In this document: positions 29,760 through 38,910 of the stretch, one piece after another
Position numbering within the stretch: the first letter of the stretch is position 1
Layout: every line of letters starts with the position of its first letter
DNA from: Anaerolineae bacterium
Lineage (GTDB): Bacteria > Chloroflexota > Anaerolineae > 4572-78 > J111
Direction of reading: 5' to 3'
Assembly: GCA_023151115.1 (NCBI GenBank)
Contig: JAKLJP010000052.1
Coordinates: 1 to 46,080 of the forward strand
DNA: 46,080 nt
The notes under the pieces: generated by a model
Seen by the model: only the letters and a program-made list of their open reading frames with translations
The model's database searches: none
Told to the model about the DNA's origin: nothing
Translations under genes and position numbers: made by a program

Positions 29760-31412
29760 ATGGCAACTAATCAAAAATTAAAAATTGTGCCCCTGGGGGG
29801 GCTGGGCGAAGTCGGTAAAAATATGCTGGCCGTAGAATACGGCCGCAACGTGCTCATTGTTGATGCCGGGGTGATGTTCCCTGAGCAGGATATGTTGGGC
29901 ATTGACCTGGTTATTCCCGACTGGAGCCAATATTTAAAGGACAAAAAAGAATGGGTCCGTGGAATCGTGGTAACACACGGGCACGAGGACCATATTGGGG
30001 CGCTGCCCTATCTGCTGGCCGAAGTTAACGCGCCGGTGTACGGTACCCGCCTGACCGTTGGCTTGATTGATGTCAAGCTGCAAAAACATGGCCTGTCCAG
30101 CCGGGCCAACCTGCATGTCGTTTCGGCGGGGGAACGTCTGGCGTTGGGGGGATTGTTTGAGGTGGAGTTTTTCCATGTCTGTCACTCCATTCCTGATGCG
30201 GTGGGGCTGGCTATTCGTACCCCGGTGGGACTCATCGTCCACAGCGGCGATTTCAAATTTGACCACACCCCGACCTGGGGCCTGCCGCCCGATTTTGGCA
30301 TGCTGGCCCGCCTGGGTTCCGAAGGGGTGCTGCTGTTAATGGCCGACAGCACCAACGCCGATACCCCCGGCTTTACTCCGTCTGAAAAGACGGTGGATGA
30401 AGGGCTGGATAAGGTTTTCCGCGAGGCCAAAGGGCGAGTCATCCTAGCTACTTTTGGTTCACTAATTTCGCGGGTGCAGCAAATTATCAATGCAGCCGCC
30501 CGGCATGGTCGAGTGGTGGCGGTAGATGGGCGCAGCCTGGAAGAGAGCGTCGAACGGGCGCAGACGTTGGGTTATCTCAATATACCGCCGGGGGTACTGG
30601 TTGATTTGACCCGCCTCAAAGGCCGGCCCGACCATCAAATTGCGATTATCGCCACCGGCAGCCAGGGCGAGCCAAGCGCGGCTTTAGGCCGCATGGCTAA
30701 CGGTAAGCACCGGCATATCACCATCAAACCTGGCGATACGGTGGTCATGTCCTCGCGGGTTATTCCTGGCAATGATTTGCTGGTGGGGCGAGCCATCAAC
30801 AAGCTGTTCAAGCGTGGGGCGCGGGTCATCGGCGGCAAAGGCGACCAGGTTCACGTCAGTGGTCACGCCAGCCAGGAAGAGCTAAAGTTGCTGCTCAGCC
30901 TGGTCAAGCCAAAATTTTTCATGCCGGTCCACGGTGAGTTGCGCCATCTGCACGCCCACGCGGAACTGGCCCGTAGCCAGGGCATTCTTGAGCAAAATAT
31001 TCTCGTCGTCGAAAACGGTATGGTCGTCGAATTGGATGAAGCCAGCGCTCGTGTGACGGATCGGGTTCCCGGTGGCTGGGTGTTTGTAGACGGCAGCAGT
31101 GTGGGCGATATTGGGCCGGCGGTGCTGCGCGACCGCGAGATTTTGTCGCAGGATGGCTTTGTGCTGGCCACAGTCCGGCTGAATGAGAAAACAGGCCAGC
31201 CGGTAGGCCGGCCCCAAATTGTGACCCGCGGCTTTATCTTTGTCAAGGACAACCAGGAACTCATCGAGCGGGCGGAAGATGAGATTATTGCCGCCCTGCG
31301 CATGAACAGCCAGCAAGACCCGCAGCTTACCATCCGCAAAGCCTTGAGCGAACTGTTTTACAGCGAAACGCAGCGGCAGCCGATGGTGATTCCGGTGATT
31401 GTAGAAGCCTAA
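29760..31412 (+). CDS. rnj: Ribonuclease J
   Basis: The 550-residue metallo-beta-lactamase/beta-CASP nuclease has exo- and endonuclease activity for mRNA decay and rRNA maturation. HGHEDH (73-78) binds the two zincs. Further motifs include VHSGDFKFD, LMADSTNA, ATFGSLISRVQQI and HVSGHAS in the beta-CASP and C-terminal regions. The C-terminal domain of about 100 residues is as in RNase J. The product starts MATNQKLKIVPLGGLGEVGKN. It stands between the cold-shock gene and dnaN, opposite in strand to both dnaA and dnaN. Confidence 0.95.
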   Translation: MATNQKLKIVPLGGLGEVGKNMLAVEYGRNVLIVDAGVMFPEQDMLGIDLVIPDWSQYLKDKKEWVRGIVVTHGHEDHIGALPYLLAEVNAPVYGTRLTVGLIDVKLQKHGLSSRANLHVVSAGERLALGGLFEVEFFHVCHSIPDAVGLAIRTPVGLIVHSGDFKFDHTPTWGLPPDFGMLARLGSEGVLLLMADSTNADTPGFTPSEKTVDEGLDKVFREAKGRVILATFGSLISRVQQIINAAARHGRVVAVDGRSLEESVERAQTLGYLNIPPGVLVDLTRLKGRPDHQIAIIATGSQGEPSAALGRMANGKHRHITIKPGDTVVMSSRVIPGNDLLVGRAINKLFKRGARVIGGKGDQVHVSGHASQEELKLLLSLVKPKFFMPVHGELRHLHAHAELARSQGILEQNILVVENGMVVELDEASARVTDRVPGGWVFVDGSSVGDIGPAVLRDREILSQDGFVLATVRLNEKTGQPVGRPQIVTRGFIFVKDNQELIERAEDEIIAALRMNSQQDPQLTIRKALSELFYSETQRQPMVIPVIVEA

Positions 31413-31413
31413 A

Positions 31414-31565
31414 ACGTGTTTCGTGTTGCGTGTTCCGTTTTCTTTACGGAACCCGCAATACGTCTCCTTCGAGAGTATCTGTCATGTCACTGCGAGCCGC
31501 AGGCGAAGCAGTCTCCACGTTGTGAGGCGTGGGGATTGCTTCGGCCTTACGGCCTCGCAATGACA
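31414..31565. repeat. Heptamer run plus degenerate REP-like palindrome
   Basis: GTTTCGT, GTTGCGT and GTTCCGT repeat with a 7-bp period (31417-31440), and an inverted-type ACGGAACCCGCAATACG follows. TGTCACTGCGAG (31485-31496) and CTCGCAATGACA (31554-31565) are arms with one mismatch, a diverged relative of the CATGTCATTTCGA palindromes. It fills the 180-base gap between convergent rnj and dnaN. Confidence 0.75.
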
Positions 31566-31592
31566 TTTTTATTTTGAAAATATTTGACTGCT

Positions 31593-32735
31593 TTACCGCG
31601 AAATGTGCATCGGCATGATGACGTGGGTAAATTTGTCATCGCCGATGGGCCGGATGACGCCGGGGCTGGAAGCGGCGCTGGTTTCCAAGACTACTTGGGG
31701 ACTGTCAATGATGGAGAGCACGTCAATCAAGTATTTGGCGTTAAAAGCAATCTCCATCGGGTTGCCTTCAATCGAGGCGTCTACATCGGCCACATTGTCG
31801 CCCAATTCGGCGCTGGTGGCCACCAGAGTTATGCGCCCATTCATCAGTTCATCGCCAGTCGGGGTGATTTCCAACTTGACGATATTGGCCGAGTCACGGG
31901 CAAACAGGTGCGACACACGGACAGCCTTAAGAAAACTGTTGGTGTCCATAACGCTGCGAGTTGCATACCCTTTGGGGATAATTTGGTTGTAATCGGGGAA
32001 TTTACCTTCGATGAGTTGGGATACCAGGTCAACATCCTGCAGGTGAAAGAGAATCTGTTTGCGGGCCGGGGTAATGATGACCTCGACCGGCTGTTCTTGA
32101 TCGCCGGTGATGCGGCCCAGTTCCATCAAGGCGCGGGCCGGGATAATAACCTCCATCACATCGCCAAAATTTTGTTTGAGCGTGGTGGCTTTAACCGAGA
32201 GGCGGAAGCCATCGGCGGCGGCCATGGTTAGATTGTCGTCGTTGAATTGAACCAGCACCCCGGTTAAAATAGGCCGGCTTTCATCGGTAGCCGCGGCAAA
32301 AACTACCTGGTCAATCATCGCTCGCAGCGATGATGGCTCCAGCCTGATGGCTGCATCGCCCCCACTGGCGGCGGTCGGTACAATGGGGAACTCCTGAGCG
32401 TCAATCCCCTTGATGTTTGACTCAAAACGGGCGCAGCGCAGGTTGAGCGTTTGAGTGCTTTCGTCGAGCTTGAGGTCAATCCGCTCGGGCGGTAAAGAGT
32501 TGACAAAGTCGCTGAGCAAACGGGCTGGGACTGTAATCGCCCCTTCCTGAGCCACTTTTGCCCCTACCCAGCAATTAATACCGATTTCCAGGTTAGTAGC
32601 AGCCAGTTTGAGCTGGCCGTTGTCGGTGGCTAGCAGCACGTTTGATAGAACCGGCAGGGTGCTCCGGCTGGCGACCGCGCGCCCGACGATGCTCAAACCC
32701 TTGGCTAAATTCTCTTGTAGGCAGGAGACTTGCAT
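31593..32735 (-). CDS. dnaN: DNA polymerase III beta clamp DnaN
   Basis: This 380-residue sliding clamp is a three-domain ring subunit. It begins MQVSCLQENLAKGLSIVGRAV with SRSTLPVLSNVLL, and the domain repeats DESRPILTGVLVQF and EGKFPDYNQIIPK follow. It ends VIMPMHISR, the family C-terminus. It holds polymerase III and repair factors to DNA. GGGAGGT lies 5 bases before the ATG. dnaA and dnaN are separated by the cold-shock and RNase J genes. Confidence 0.97.
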   Translation of the reverse strand: MQVSCLQENLAKGLSIVGRAVASRSTLPVLSNVLLATDNGQLKLAATNLEIGINCWVGAKVAQEGAITVPARLLSDFVNSLPPERIDLKLDESTQTLNLRCARFESNIKGIDAQEFPIVPTAASGGDAAIRLEPSSLRAMIDQVVFAAATDESRPILTGVLVQFNDDNLTMAAADGFRLSVKATTLKQNFGDVMEVIIPARALMELGRITGDQEQPVEVIITPARKQILFHLQDVDLVSQLIEGKFPDYNQIIPKGYATRSVMDTNSFLKAVRVSHLFARDSANIVKLEITPTGDELMNGRITLVATSAELGDNVADVDASIEGNPMEIAFNAKYLIDVLSIIDSPQVVLETSAASSPGVIRPIGDDKFTHVIMPMHISR

Positions 32736-33154
32736 GGCTGACCTCCCCTGGTCGGCAAAAATTGTTTTTTACAAAGGCTCAGGATACAGTAAAAATATCC
32801 GGGGACACATAAAATACCACAATTAGTGGCATCTTGCAACACAGTATACTACATTTTGTACCAGGGAACAAGATAGTTTAGTTTGGAATCAAAAGAGAGG
32901 GAGTAGGGAGTAAGGTGGACAACAAGATAATCGGGCTTGGAATCAAAAAGAGGCAATGTCTGAAAAACACTGCCTCTTTTTTCTAATCTTGTTTCCCCTT
33001 ATCACATAAAACGTAAAGCGTAAAACGTAATGGCTGATTGTCGGGCAAATTATTACGTTTTACCCGCAGGGCTATCAGTTTGCGAATGTCAATTTAACTT
33101 ATTGGGTCTCTGAACCACGCCAAAGATTCAATTTATAAGCTCCACACAAAGTGC
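32736..33154. other. Gap between dnaN and the surface-protein gene, with hairpin and heptamers
   Basis: No gene is seen here. It contains the dnaN leader, two near-copies of TTGGAATCAAAA (32883, 32939), a terminator-like hairpin at 32945-32982, and AAAACGT/AAAGCGT heptamers (33007-33030) with an inverted ATTACGTTTTACC piece. Confidence 0.6.
32945..32982 (-). terminator. Terminator-like hairpin after the surface-protein gene
   Basis: AAAAAGAGGCAATGT and ACACTGCCTCTTTTTT pair over 14 of 15 bp around CTGAAAA. It has A/T flanks on both strands. Confidence 0.75.
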
Positions 33155-34099
33155 CTAATCTCTTTCTTTTCGTTTTAGACCCATAACTGCCCCAACACCC
33201 AGTGCAATCAAAACTAGCCCGCTGACTGCCAGCGCGCCGCCGGAAACGTTTTTAGGTAAAATCGCACCGGAAGTAGGCAGATTGCTGTTTTGCGGGTTCG
33301 CTACTGCCGGGTTTGTAACTTGGCCCGTGGTAGGCGCCAACTGTTGAGCAGTTCCGGTTGGAGCCGCGCCCACTAATGAAACATCGTCTACGTCAAAATT
33401 GACTTCAGCGCCAGTGGGGAACTTTTTGAGACCACGAATGAACAGAGTAATACGATTGCTGCTGCCTGCCTGCACGGTGCCGGTGATAGTTTGGTAAAAC
33501 AAGGGCCTGTCATCGGGATATTCGCCAGTTGAACCCAGGCGGAACTGCTCTTCGAGGGGCATCAAGTTCCAAGTTTCAACATTATCGTAGTTGCCCTGGC
33601 CTGAAAAGTCAATGCCCCAATGCATTTCAAACTCATTTCTATTTCTATCAGCCGGTTGCACCTGAGAGCGCATAATGGCATTAATCGTCAGCGTGTAACT
33701 GGTATTGGGAGCAACATTTACAGTTTGATAGATAGCAATAACCCGGTCTAGCACATTTGCTTCAACCTGAAAGATTTCCATCAGTTGGGCATGCTCACCG
33801 GTGCGGACCGCCTCATCCCAGGTTTCATCGTACCATTGAGACCAGGCTTGCCCGTTGCTATAGCGTTCCCAATTGAGGGCGATACTGGGGTCGGCGGGAT
33901 TACGCTCCTCGAAGCTACAATTTATAATTACGTTTCCGGCAATGTTACAACCGCCCCCCTGGTTTAGAGGAATCTCTCTGGTAATTGTTTGATGAGGAGA
34001 ATTAAATACTGTAAACCCGGAGATTGCGAAAGCCGCCAAAATTATAAAGATCAATACGACTGTTACCAGGACTCTGCTGTGTCGGGGCGATAGTTTCAT
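33155..34099 (-). CDS. Secreted CBM-like protein with C-terminal sortase-type anchor
   Basis: The N-terminal TM/signal (about residues 10-30) is followed by a beta-rich domain (60-250): SFEERNPADPSIALNWERYS, YQTVNVAPNTSYTL and FDVDDVSLVG, the pattern of carbohydrate-binding (CBM4/CBM22-like) jelly rolls. A linker leads to NSNLPTSGAILPKN, a hydrophobic helix and KRKERD, which resembles an LPxTG/LPxSG sorting signal. No sortase is in the window. AAGGAG stands before the ATG. It is alone in its transcript. Confidence 0.7.
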   Translation of the reverse strand: MKLSPRHSRVLVTVVLIFIILAAFAISGFTVFNSPHQTITREIPLNQGGGCNIAGNVIINCSFEERNPADPSIALNWERYSNGQAWSQWYDETWDEAVRTGEHAQLMEIFQVEANVLDRVIAIYQTVNVAPNTSYTLTINAIMRSQVQPADRNRNEFEMHWGIDFSGQGNYDNVETWNLMPLEEQFRLGSTGEYPDDRPLFYQTITGTVQAGSSNRITLFIRGLKKFPTGAEVNFDVDDVSLVGAAPTGTAQQLAPTTGQVTNPAVANPQNSNLPTSGAILPKNVSGGALAVSGLVLIALGVGAVMGLKRKERD

Positions 34100-34167
34100 C
34101 GGACAAATCTCCTTGCTTGCGCCAAATGACTAGACATAATAACAGGGGCAACTCGCATTTTTATAGT

Positions 34168-34196
34168 ATCATAACATAACTATATTAAATTTTCAA
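34168..34196 (-). promoter_or_regulatory. Surface-protein promoter
   Basis: Minus-strand TTGAAA (34191-34196) and TATGAT (34168-34173) are 17 bases apart. Predicted transcription starts near 34161, 62 bases before the ATG. Confidence 0.65.
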
Positions 34197-34242
34197 TACG
34201 TATAGTAACATTATGGTAAAGTACAAGTAGCAAGCAGGGCGC

Positions 34243-34270
34243 AAAGTAGCAGAGTAGCAAAGTAGCAAAG
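34243..34270. repeat. AAAGTAGC octamer array
   Basis: Three octamers AAAGTAGC, AGAGTAGC and AAAGTAGC stand head to tail followed by AAAGG. No inverted partner is seen. Confidence 0.75.
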
Positions 34271-34306
34271 GCGCATTGTTGTCGAGTTGATTATGGAGTT
34301 TGTACT

Positions 34307-35215
34307 TTAAGGGGTTATAGCTACGGGAGTTTTAAAATCGTAGATTCCATTTTTGAAAGACCAGACTCGCTGGCAGCCCTGGCAAATTAGTAATTCATCA
34401 GGAGGAGATTCAGTCGGGGTACGAGTCAGGCGGGGAGAACGGCAGCCGGGGCAGCGAAAAAAGTCCAGGGGGGCTGGACTGGGCGGTTTCTGGGCCTGGG
34501 TTTGCACAAAGATGCTGGGAGTCAACTGCCACCAATTGCCGGTCGGTTGCGCCCAGCTATCCAGAGTAACTAACAACGAGGTCGGTAGTAGGCGCTTAAA
34601 AAAATTGATACGATAGTGGGAAAGCGAGCGGATATTTTTTACTTGAAAACCGGCCTGTTCAAATTGCCGGCGCATCCAGGCCGGATGAAAGTTAAAGTTC
34701 AACGGGACAAATTCATAGGGATTGGGGTCAAACGGACTCCAACGCTGTCGGCGCAGCAGCCAGCGTAGTAACGATTTGAGATGAAATTTGCTGGCATATT
34801 CCATTACCGCTGTGCCGTGGGGAACAAGCAGCCGGTGGAGTTCGCTCAAGGCCGCCGGCACATCGGCTAGATGATGCATAACCCGGACCATCGTCAGCGT
34901 ATCAAATAAGTTGTCTACAAAGGGCATGTTGTAAATATCGGAAACAACATAGATGAAGCGTTCATCACGCCCCAGATAATTCTGCGCCTCCTCCAGTTGA
35001 GTCCGGGCGTAATCGTTCAGAACAACCTGCTGGTAGCTCTGGTAAAGGTCGGCCAAACGCCCAAACCCGGCCCCAATTTCAATAAGACGTTGCCCTTGGG
35101 AGGGGAGTAGTTTCTGCATGGCGATCCGCTCGATCTGGTCTTCATATTCCCGATTTTGACCTTCCCAGAAATCGGTGCGATAACGGCTACCTTCGTAATC
35201 ACAAATGCGGGTCAA
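34307..35215 (-). CDS. SAM-dependent methyltransferase with C-terminal zinc ribbon
   Basis: Class I methyltransferase fold (about residues 30-150): motif I is RLIEIGAGFGRLADL, and then the acidic VVLNDYA, SDIYNMPF and TMVRVMHHL. The middle is a helical insertion, and near the C-terminus CPGC and CQGC bind zinc (FFRCPGCRSP, LICQGCQRVW), followed by KNGIYDF, as in Trm112-like modules that usually come first. The substrate is not determined. It lies next to polysaccharide genes, so a cell-envelope substrate is possible. The parS site lies just upstream. Confidence 0.78.
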   Translation of the reverse strand: MTRICDYEGSRYRTDFWEGQNREYEDQIERIAMQKLLPSQGQRLIEIGAGFGRLADLYQSYQQVVLNDYARTQLEEAQNYLGRDERFIYVVSDIYNMPFVDNLFDTLTMVRVMHHLADVPAALSELHRLLVPHGTAVMEYASKFHLKSLLRWLLRRQRWSPFDPNPYEFVPLNFNFHPAWMRRQFEQAGFQVKNIRSLSHYRINFFKRLLPTSLLVTLDSWAQPTGNWWQLTPSIFVQTQAQKPPSPAPLDFFRCPGCRSPRLTRTPTESPPDELLICQGCQRVWSFKNGIYDFKTPVAITP

Positions 35216-35229
35216 AGAAATCTCCTGGA

Positions 35230-35245
35230 TGTTTCACGTGAAACA
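35230..35245. other. parS site for ParB
   Basis: TGTTTCACGTGAAACA is a perfect 16-bp palindrome, identical to the well-known bacterial parS consensus. It lies in the intergenic space between two minus-strand genes, about 8 kb to the right of the oriC candidate. Confidence 0.92.
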
Positions 35246-35253
35246 ATTGAGAG

Positions 35254-35326
35254 GATGAGGCAAGGACGCGAGGACGCGAAAAAAGACCCTCCTTCGCCTC
35301 CTCGCCTCACGTGTCCTCGCCTCTCA
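35254..35326. repeat. AGGACGCG octamer palindrome
   Basis: GAGGATGAGGCAAGGACGCG with AGGACGCG repeats, then inverted CCTTCGCCTCCTCGCCTCACG and GTCCTCGCCTCTC. It abuts parS and the glycosyltransferase stop. Confidence 0.8.
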
Positions 35327-36715
35327 GTACGCATTACGGTCGGTGAAAATATTGAGAATTGTCCGAATCATAATCCTAAAATCAAGCGCCACCGACCAAT
35401 TTTCGATGTACCAGAGGTCGTATTTGGTCCGCTCGATAATGGAGGTGTCGCCGCGCAGGCCGTTAATCTGGGCCCAGCCGGTAATGCCTGCTTTTTCGCG
35501 GTGGCGGTCCATATAACGGGGAATACTTTGTTTGAACTGCTCGACAAAAACAGGGCGTTCAGGGCGCGGGCCAACCAGACTCATATCGCCCAGCAAAACA
35601 TTGATAAACTGCGGAAATTCATCAATCGAAAAGCGGCGAATAAATGTGCCTAAACGAGTCCGGCGTGAGTCCTCAGGCGTGGCCCAAACAGGACCGGTTT
35701 CATCCTCGGCATCTGCCCTCATCGAGCGAAATTTGAGCATCATAAAACGTTTGCCATCCAGTCCCATCCGTTCCTGGGTAAAAAATACCGGTCCTTCGGA
35801 GTCAAGCTTGATGAGCACCGCCAGCAGCATCATAATCGGCGATAACCCTACCAGGGTGATGGCGCTGCCGACGACATCAATCACTCGTTTCACCGTCAGC
35901 CGCCAGCCACGCAGGGCCACATCCCGCATGGTCAGTAGGGGTAGACCGCCCAAATCACCAATAGAGACCTCGGTTGCCATAATCTGGAAGACATCGGGGA
36001 AAACCTTGATTGTCACTCGCCCCCGGTCACATTTGCTGGCAATTTTGAGAATCTCTTGATGCGATGCTTCCGGCATGGCGATAATAACCTCATTGATTTT
36101 CTGCGATTCAATCAGTTCGGGAATCGCATCGGTGGTACCGAGGACTGGGCTGTCCTGGACCGCCCTGACTTTGGCCTCGTCATCCACAAAGCCGACAACC
36201 CGATAACCCAGGCCGGGCGAGCGTTTAATCTTCTGCATGACCATCCGGCCCACTTCGCCGGTGCCGACAATCAACACTCGCTCCTCGCCCCAATTGCGGG
36301 CTTGTAAACTGAGCTGTACCCGTGACTGGATGGCGCGGCCCAACGAGGTAAAGAGGATGGTCAGCATCCAGACATAAACCATCATCAGGCGCGGGTAGTC
36401 GAGCGTGTTTTTGAAGAAGAAAGAGATCAGGGCGATGGAGATAATCATCCCAACCGAGGCTGCGCCAAAAATGGCGTAAAATTGATCTACATAGGAGAGG
36501 GAACGCTGGCGGTGATAGAGCCGGTAAAAGAAAAAAACAATCATGATCGCACTCACATGCACCGCCATCATCCCCCAGTAGGCTGAAAAAGGTTGAATAT
36601 TCTCGTAGTCGGAGCGCAGCCGTAATTGGTAGCCGACAAAAAACGCCAGCCCCATCATTAAAGCATCAATAACCACCAGTGAAATGGCAAACCACAAGCG
36701 TGAGTGCTGCTTCAT
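35324..36715 (-). CDS. Initiating polyprenyl-phosphate glycosylphosphotransferase
   Basis: The N-terminal half has five TM helices and a nucleotide-binding CoA_binding_3-like domain (RVLIVGTGEVGRMVMQKI). The C-terminal half is the bacterial sugar transferase domain: KRVIDVVGSAITL, FFTQERMGLDGKRF, KFRSMRADAE, RRFSIDEFPQF and SLVGPRPERP with KAGITGWAQINGLRG. It moves a hexose-1-phosphate from UDP-sugar to undecaprenyl phosphate, the first step of exopolysaccharide or capsule repeat assembly. It overlaps the upstream glycosyltransferase gene by 4 bases. Confidence 0.92.
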   Translation of the reverse strand: MKQHSRLWFAISLVVIDALMMGLAFFVGYQLRLRSDYENIQPFSAYWGMMAVHVSAIMIVFFFYRLYHRQRSLSYVDQFYAIFGAASVGMIISIALISFFFKNTLDYPRLMMVYVWMLTILFTSLGRAIQSRVQLSLQARNWGEERVLIVGTGEVGRMVMQKIKRSPGLGYRVVGFVDDEAKVRAVQDSPVLGTTDAIPELIESQKINEVIIAMPEASHQEILKIASKCDRGRVTIKVFPDVFQIMATEVSIGDLGGLPLLTMRDVALRGWRLTVKRVIDVVGSAITLVGLSPIMMLLAVLIKLDSEGPVFFTQERMGLDGKRFMMLKFRSMRADAEDETGPVWATPEDSRRTRLGTFIRRFSIDEFPQFINVLLGDMSLVGPRPERPVFVEQFKQSIPRYMDRHREKAGITGWAQINGLRGDTSIIERTKYDLWYIENWSVALDFRIMIRTILNIFTDRNAY

Positions 36716-37656
36716 CGCCGTGCCTCCGTTGAGGGGGGGTGATTAAGCTTGTTGGCTTTAGATAAGTTGGCCAGGTAATACTTCACTTGCGAGTATCGCC
36801 AGGGTAGATTGATACCGGCCACTACCAGGCTGTGCAGCCAGAAAGGTGTGTTCTTGGCATAAAACTTGTGGTAAAAAATGTCCATGGCCCGATAAAATTC
36901 TATCTGTGCTTTGGGGCTGTGCCGGCTGGCGGCCCGCTTGACATGCGTAACCGTCACCGCCGGATTATAATAAATTTTCCAGCCGTTGGCTTTGATGTGA
37001 TAGGCCCAATCCAAATCCTCGCCATACATAAAATAAGTTTCGTCCAGCAGACCGGCCTGGGCAATGGCTTCCCGGCGAACCAGCATAAATGCTCCCACCA
37101 CCGAGTCTACCTCAATCAATTCATCCGGGTCGGCAAAAGTCATATTGTAGCGGCCAAACACTCTGTGCTGGGGAAAAAGTTTGGAGAGACCCACCATCCG
37201 GTAAAAACTGACTTCTGGGGTGGGAAAAGCTCGCCGGCAGGCTAAATCAAGCTTACCATCTGGCAAAACCAGCTTGGGACCGGCTGCCCCGGCTTCAGGA
37301 TGAGCGTCCATAAACGCAATCATATCAGCCAGAGCGGTGGGGGGCAGTACAGTATCGGGGTTAAGCAGCAAAGCATAGCGGGGCGCGTCCGGTTGCGCCG
37401 TGCCGTCGGCGTTAAAACCAGCCTGGCGCAAGCCCAGATTATTGGCATAGGCAAAGCCGCCATTCGTCTGACTGGCAACCAAGATGGCCTGAGGAAACTC
37501 GGCTTCGACCATGGGAGCGCTGCCGTCGGGTGAAGCATTGTCTACCACCACCACTTTAAACTCGACCCGACCCCGACTCTGGTAAATGGAGTTGAGACAA
37601 GCTCTCAATAAGTTTTTGGTATTGTAATTTACAATAACAATGGACAGGTCTAACAT
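36712..37656 (-). CDS. Family 2 glycosyltransferase (rhamnosyltransferase-like)
   Basis: The GT-A fold starts LSIVIVNYNTKNLLRACL, then DNASPDGS, a NNLGLRQAG strand, and the LLLNPDTVLPPTAL DxD-equivalent region (NPD). Then comes VSFYRMVGLSKLFP and MYGEDLDWAYHIKANGWKI. Such enzymes add sugars to lipid-linked repeat units. It is translationally coupled to the initiating transferase downstream. Confidence 0.9.
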   Translation of the reverse strand: MLDLSIVIVNYNTKNLLRACLNSIYQSRGRVEFKVVVVDNASPDGSAPMVEAEFPQAILVASQTNGGFAYANNLGLRQAGFNADGTAQPDAPRYALLLNPDTVLPPTALADMIAFMDAHPEAGAAGPKLVLPDGKLDLACRRAFPTPEVSFYRMVGLSKLFPQHRVFGRYNMTFADPDELIEVDSVVGAFMLVRREAIAQAGLLDETYFMYGEDLDWAYHIKANGWKIYYNPAVTVTHVKRAASRHSPKAQIEFYRAMDIFYHKFYAKNTPFWLHSLVVAGINLPWRYSQVKYYLANLSKANKLNHPPSTEARR

Positions 37657-37765
37657 AACCTAACACAGAAAAGACTGAGCTTTCACCCAGTCTGTAGGTC
37701 AAGAAAAATCTTTAGCCAGTATAATCCAATTGAACCGGAAAAGCTACTTTTTTTACTCGTCTGGG

Positions 37766-38782
37766 CTACACCTCATGCTTCATCCAGATAAGGGTTTGAC
37801 TTTCTTCAAAACCAAACTCTTTATAAACCTGAATGGCTTGGGGATGATCCGCCGGATGTTTAAGGGCAGTCCCGGTATTGCGCCAGCGGTACAAATAGTT
37901 GAGCGCCCGGCCAATGAGGGGTTTTTCCAGATAACCTCGCCAGTCGGGGTGAACGATAAGCTCAAGCTGGTGAGGCTTACCCCAAACCCCGGGTTGAATG
38001 TTGAGGGTAGCTACAAAACTGTGACCATTTTCCACGACCCAATGCACGGCTGATCCCCCTCCGGCTATTTTATGGAAAAAGTTGGTCAGCCACTGTTCCT
38101 GGCCATCCAGCCGAAAACGGCTCTGGCGCAGCGGCCACTCTCTTTGAACCTCAGCCGGAACGGCAGTGCTGGCTAATTGGTAAGCCTGGCGGGCGTCAAT
38201 CGAGTCAAAATGACGGGGACGTAGGGTTACTTCTTTGGGCAGAGGCGATAAATCTTGCCGGTCTATTCGGGGAATACGATTAAGCCGTAGGTACGTGGTC
38301 CCTGAAATTTCTTTGAAGTTTAAGGACTCGTACAGGTGCTTGGCCGGCTCATTATCGGCCCGAACTTGCAGTGAAACCGAGGTACCGTTGTACTCTTTGA
38401 CCAGCTCGATTCCGGCATACATCAAGCCACGAGCAATGCCCCGGCCCCGATAATTTTTAGCCACGGCCAAATTGCTAATCAGCCAGCGCCGCGAGCCGGG
38501 CGTGGTGCGATTGACGGTGATATTACCGACAATCTTGCGCTCTTCTTCCCAGACAAAGCCCGACAAAAAATCGTTGTGGTCGGAACTGAAGATGACCATC
38601 CACCACAAAATCGGCTTCATATAGCTGAGCCAGCGCAGTTCACGCAAAGCACTTTGGCCGGAGCGGTCCAAATCGTCGGCAAAGGCCTCTTCGATGAGAT
38701 CAGCTACCCCGCGCAAATCTTTCAAGGGGTCCATGGGGCGCAGGCCAAAAGATTGAGTTCGAGAGCGGGCTATGACTGCCAT
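37766..38782 (-). CDS. Tandem GNAT acetyltransferase-like protein
   Basis: Residues 10-165 form a GNAT domain with NLAVAKNYRGRGIARGLMYAG (acetyl-CoA loop RGRGIA) and ADNEPAKHLYESLNFKEI. A second, degenerate half follows (190-338) ending VYKEFGFEESQTLIWMKHEV. The double-GNAT arrangement suggests one catalytic and one structural half. The substrate is unknown. It is divergent from the lipoprotein gene. Confidence 0.8.
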   Translation of the reverse strand: MAVIARSRTQSFGLRPMDPLKDLRGVADLIEEAFADDLDRSGQSALRELRWLSYMKPILWWMVIFSSDHNDFLSGFVWEEERKIVGNITVNRTTPGSRRWLISNLAVAKNYRGRGIARGLMYAGIELVKEYNGTSVSLQVRADNEPAKHLYESLNFKEISGTTYLRLNRIPRIDRQDLSPLPKEVTLRPRHFDSIDARQAYQLASTAVPAEVQREWPLRQSRFRLDGQEQWLTNFFHKIAGGGSAVHWVVENGHSFVATLNIQPGVWGKPHQLELIVHPDWRGYLEKPLIGRALNYLYRWRNTGTALKHPADHPQAIQVYKEFGFEESQTLIWMKHEV

Positions 38783-38910
38783 CCTACAAATTATAACATT
38801 TTCTGCAAAGTTGTCACATGCCCGAGGCGCTTGATATTGCGCCGTAAATTGGCTTCTGGTAGACTATGCCAGAGCGACCGCCAACCGCCGCAAGTGAAGC
38901 TTATAATTTT

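Noticed and set aside
38902..38907. TATAAT directly before the lipoprotein start as a leaderless promoter
   Set aside because: No -35 box at the right distance and the predicted start would fall inside the ATG codon.
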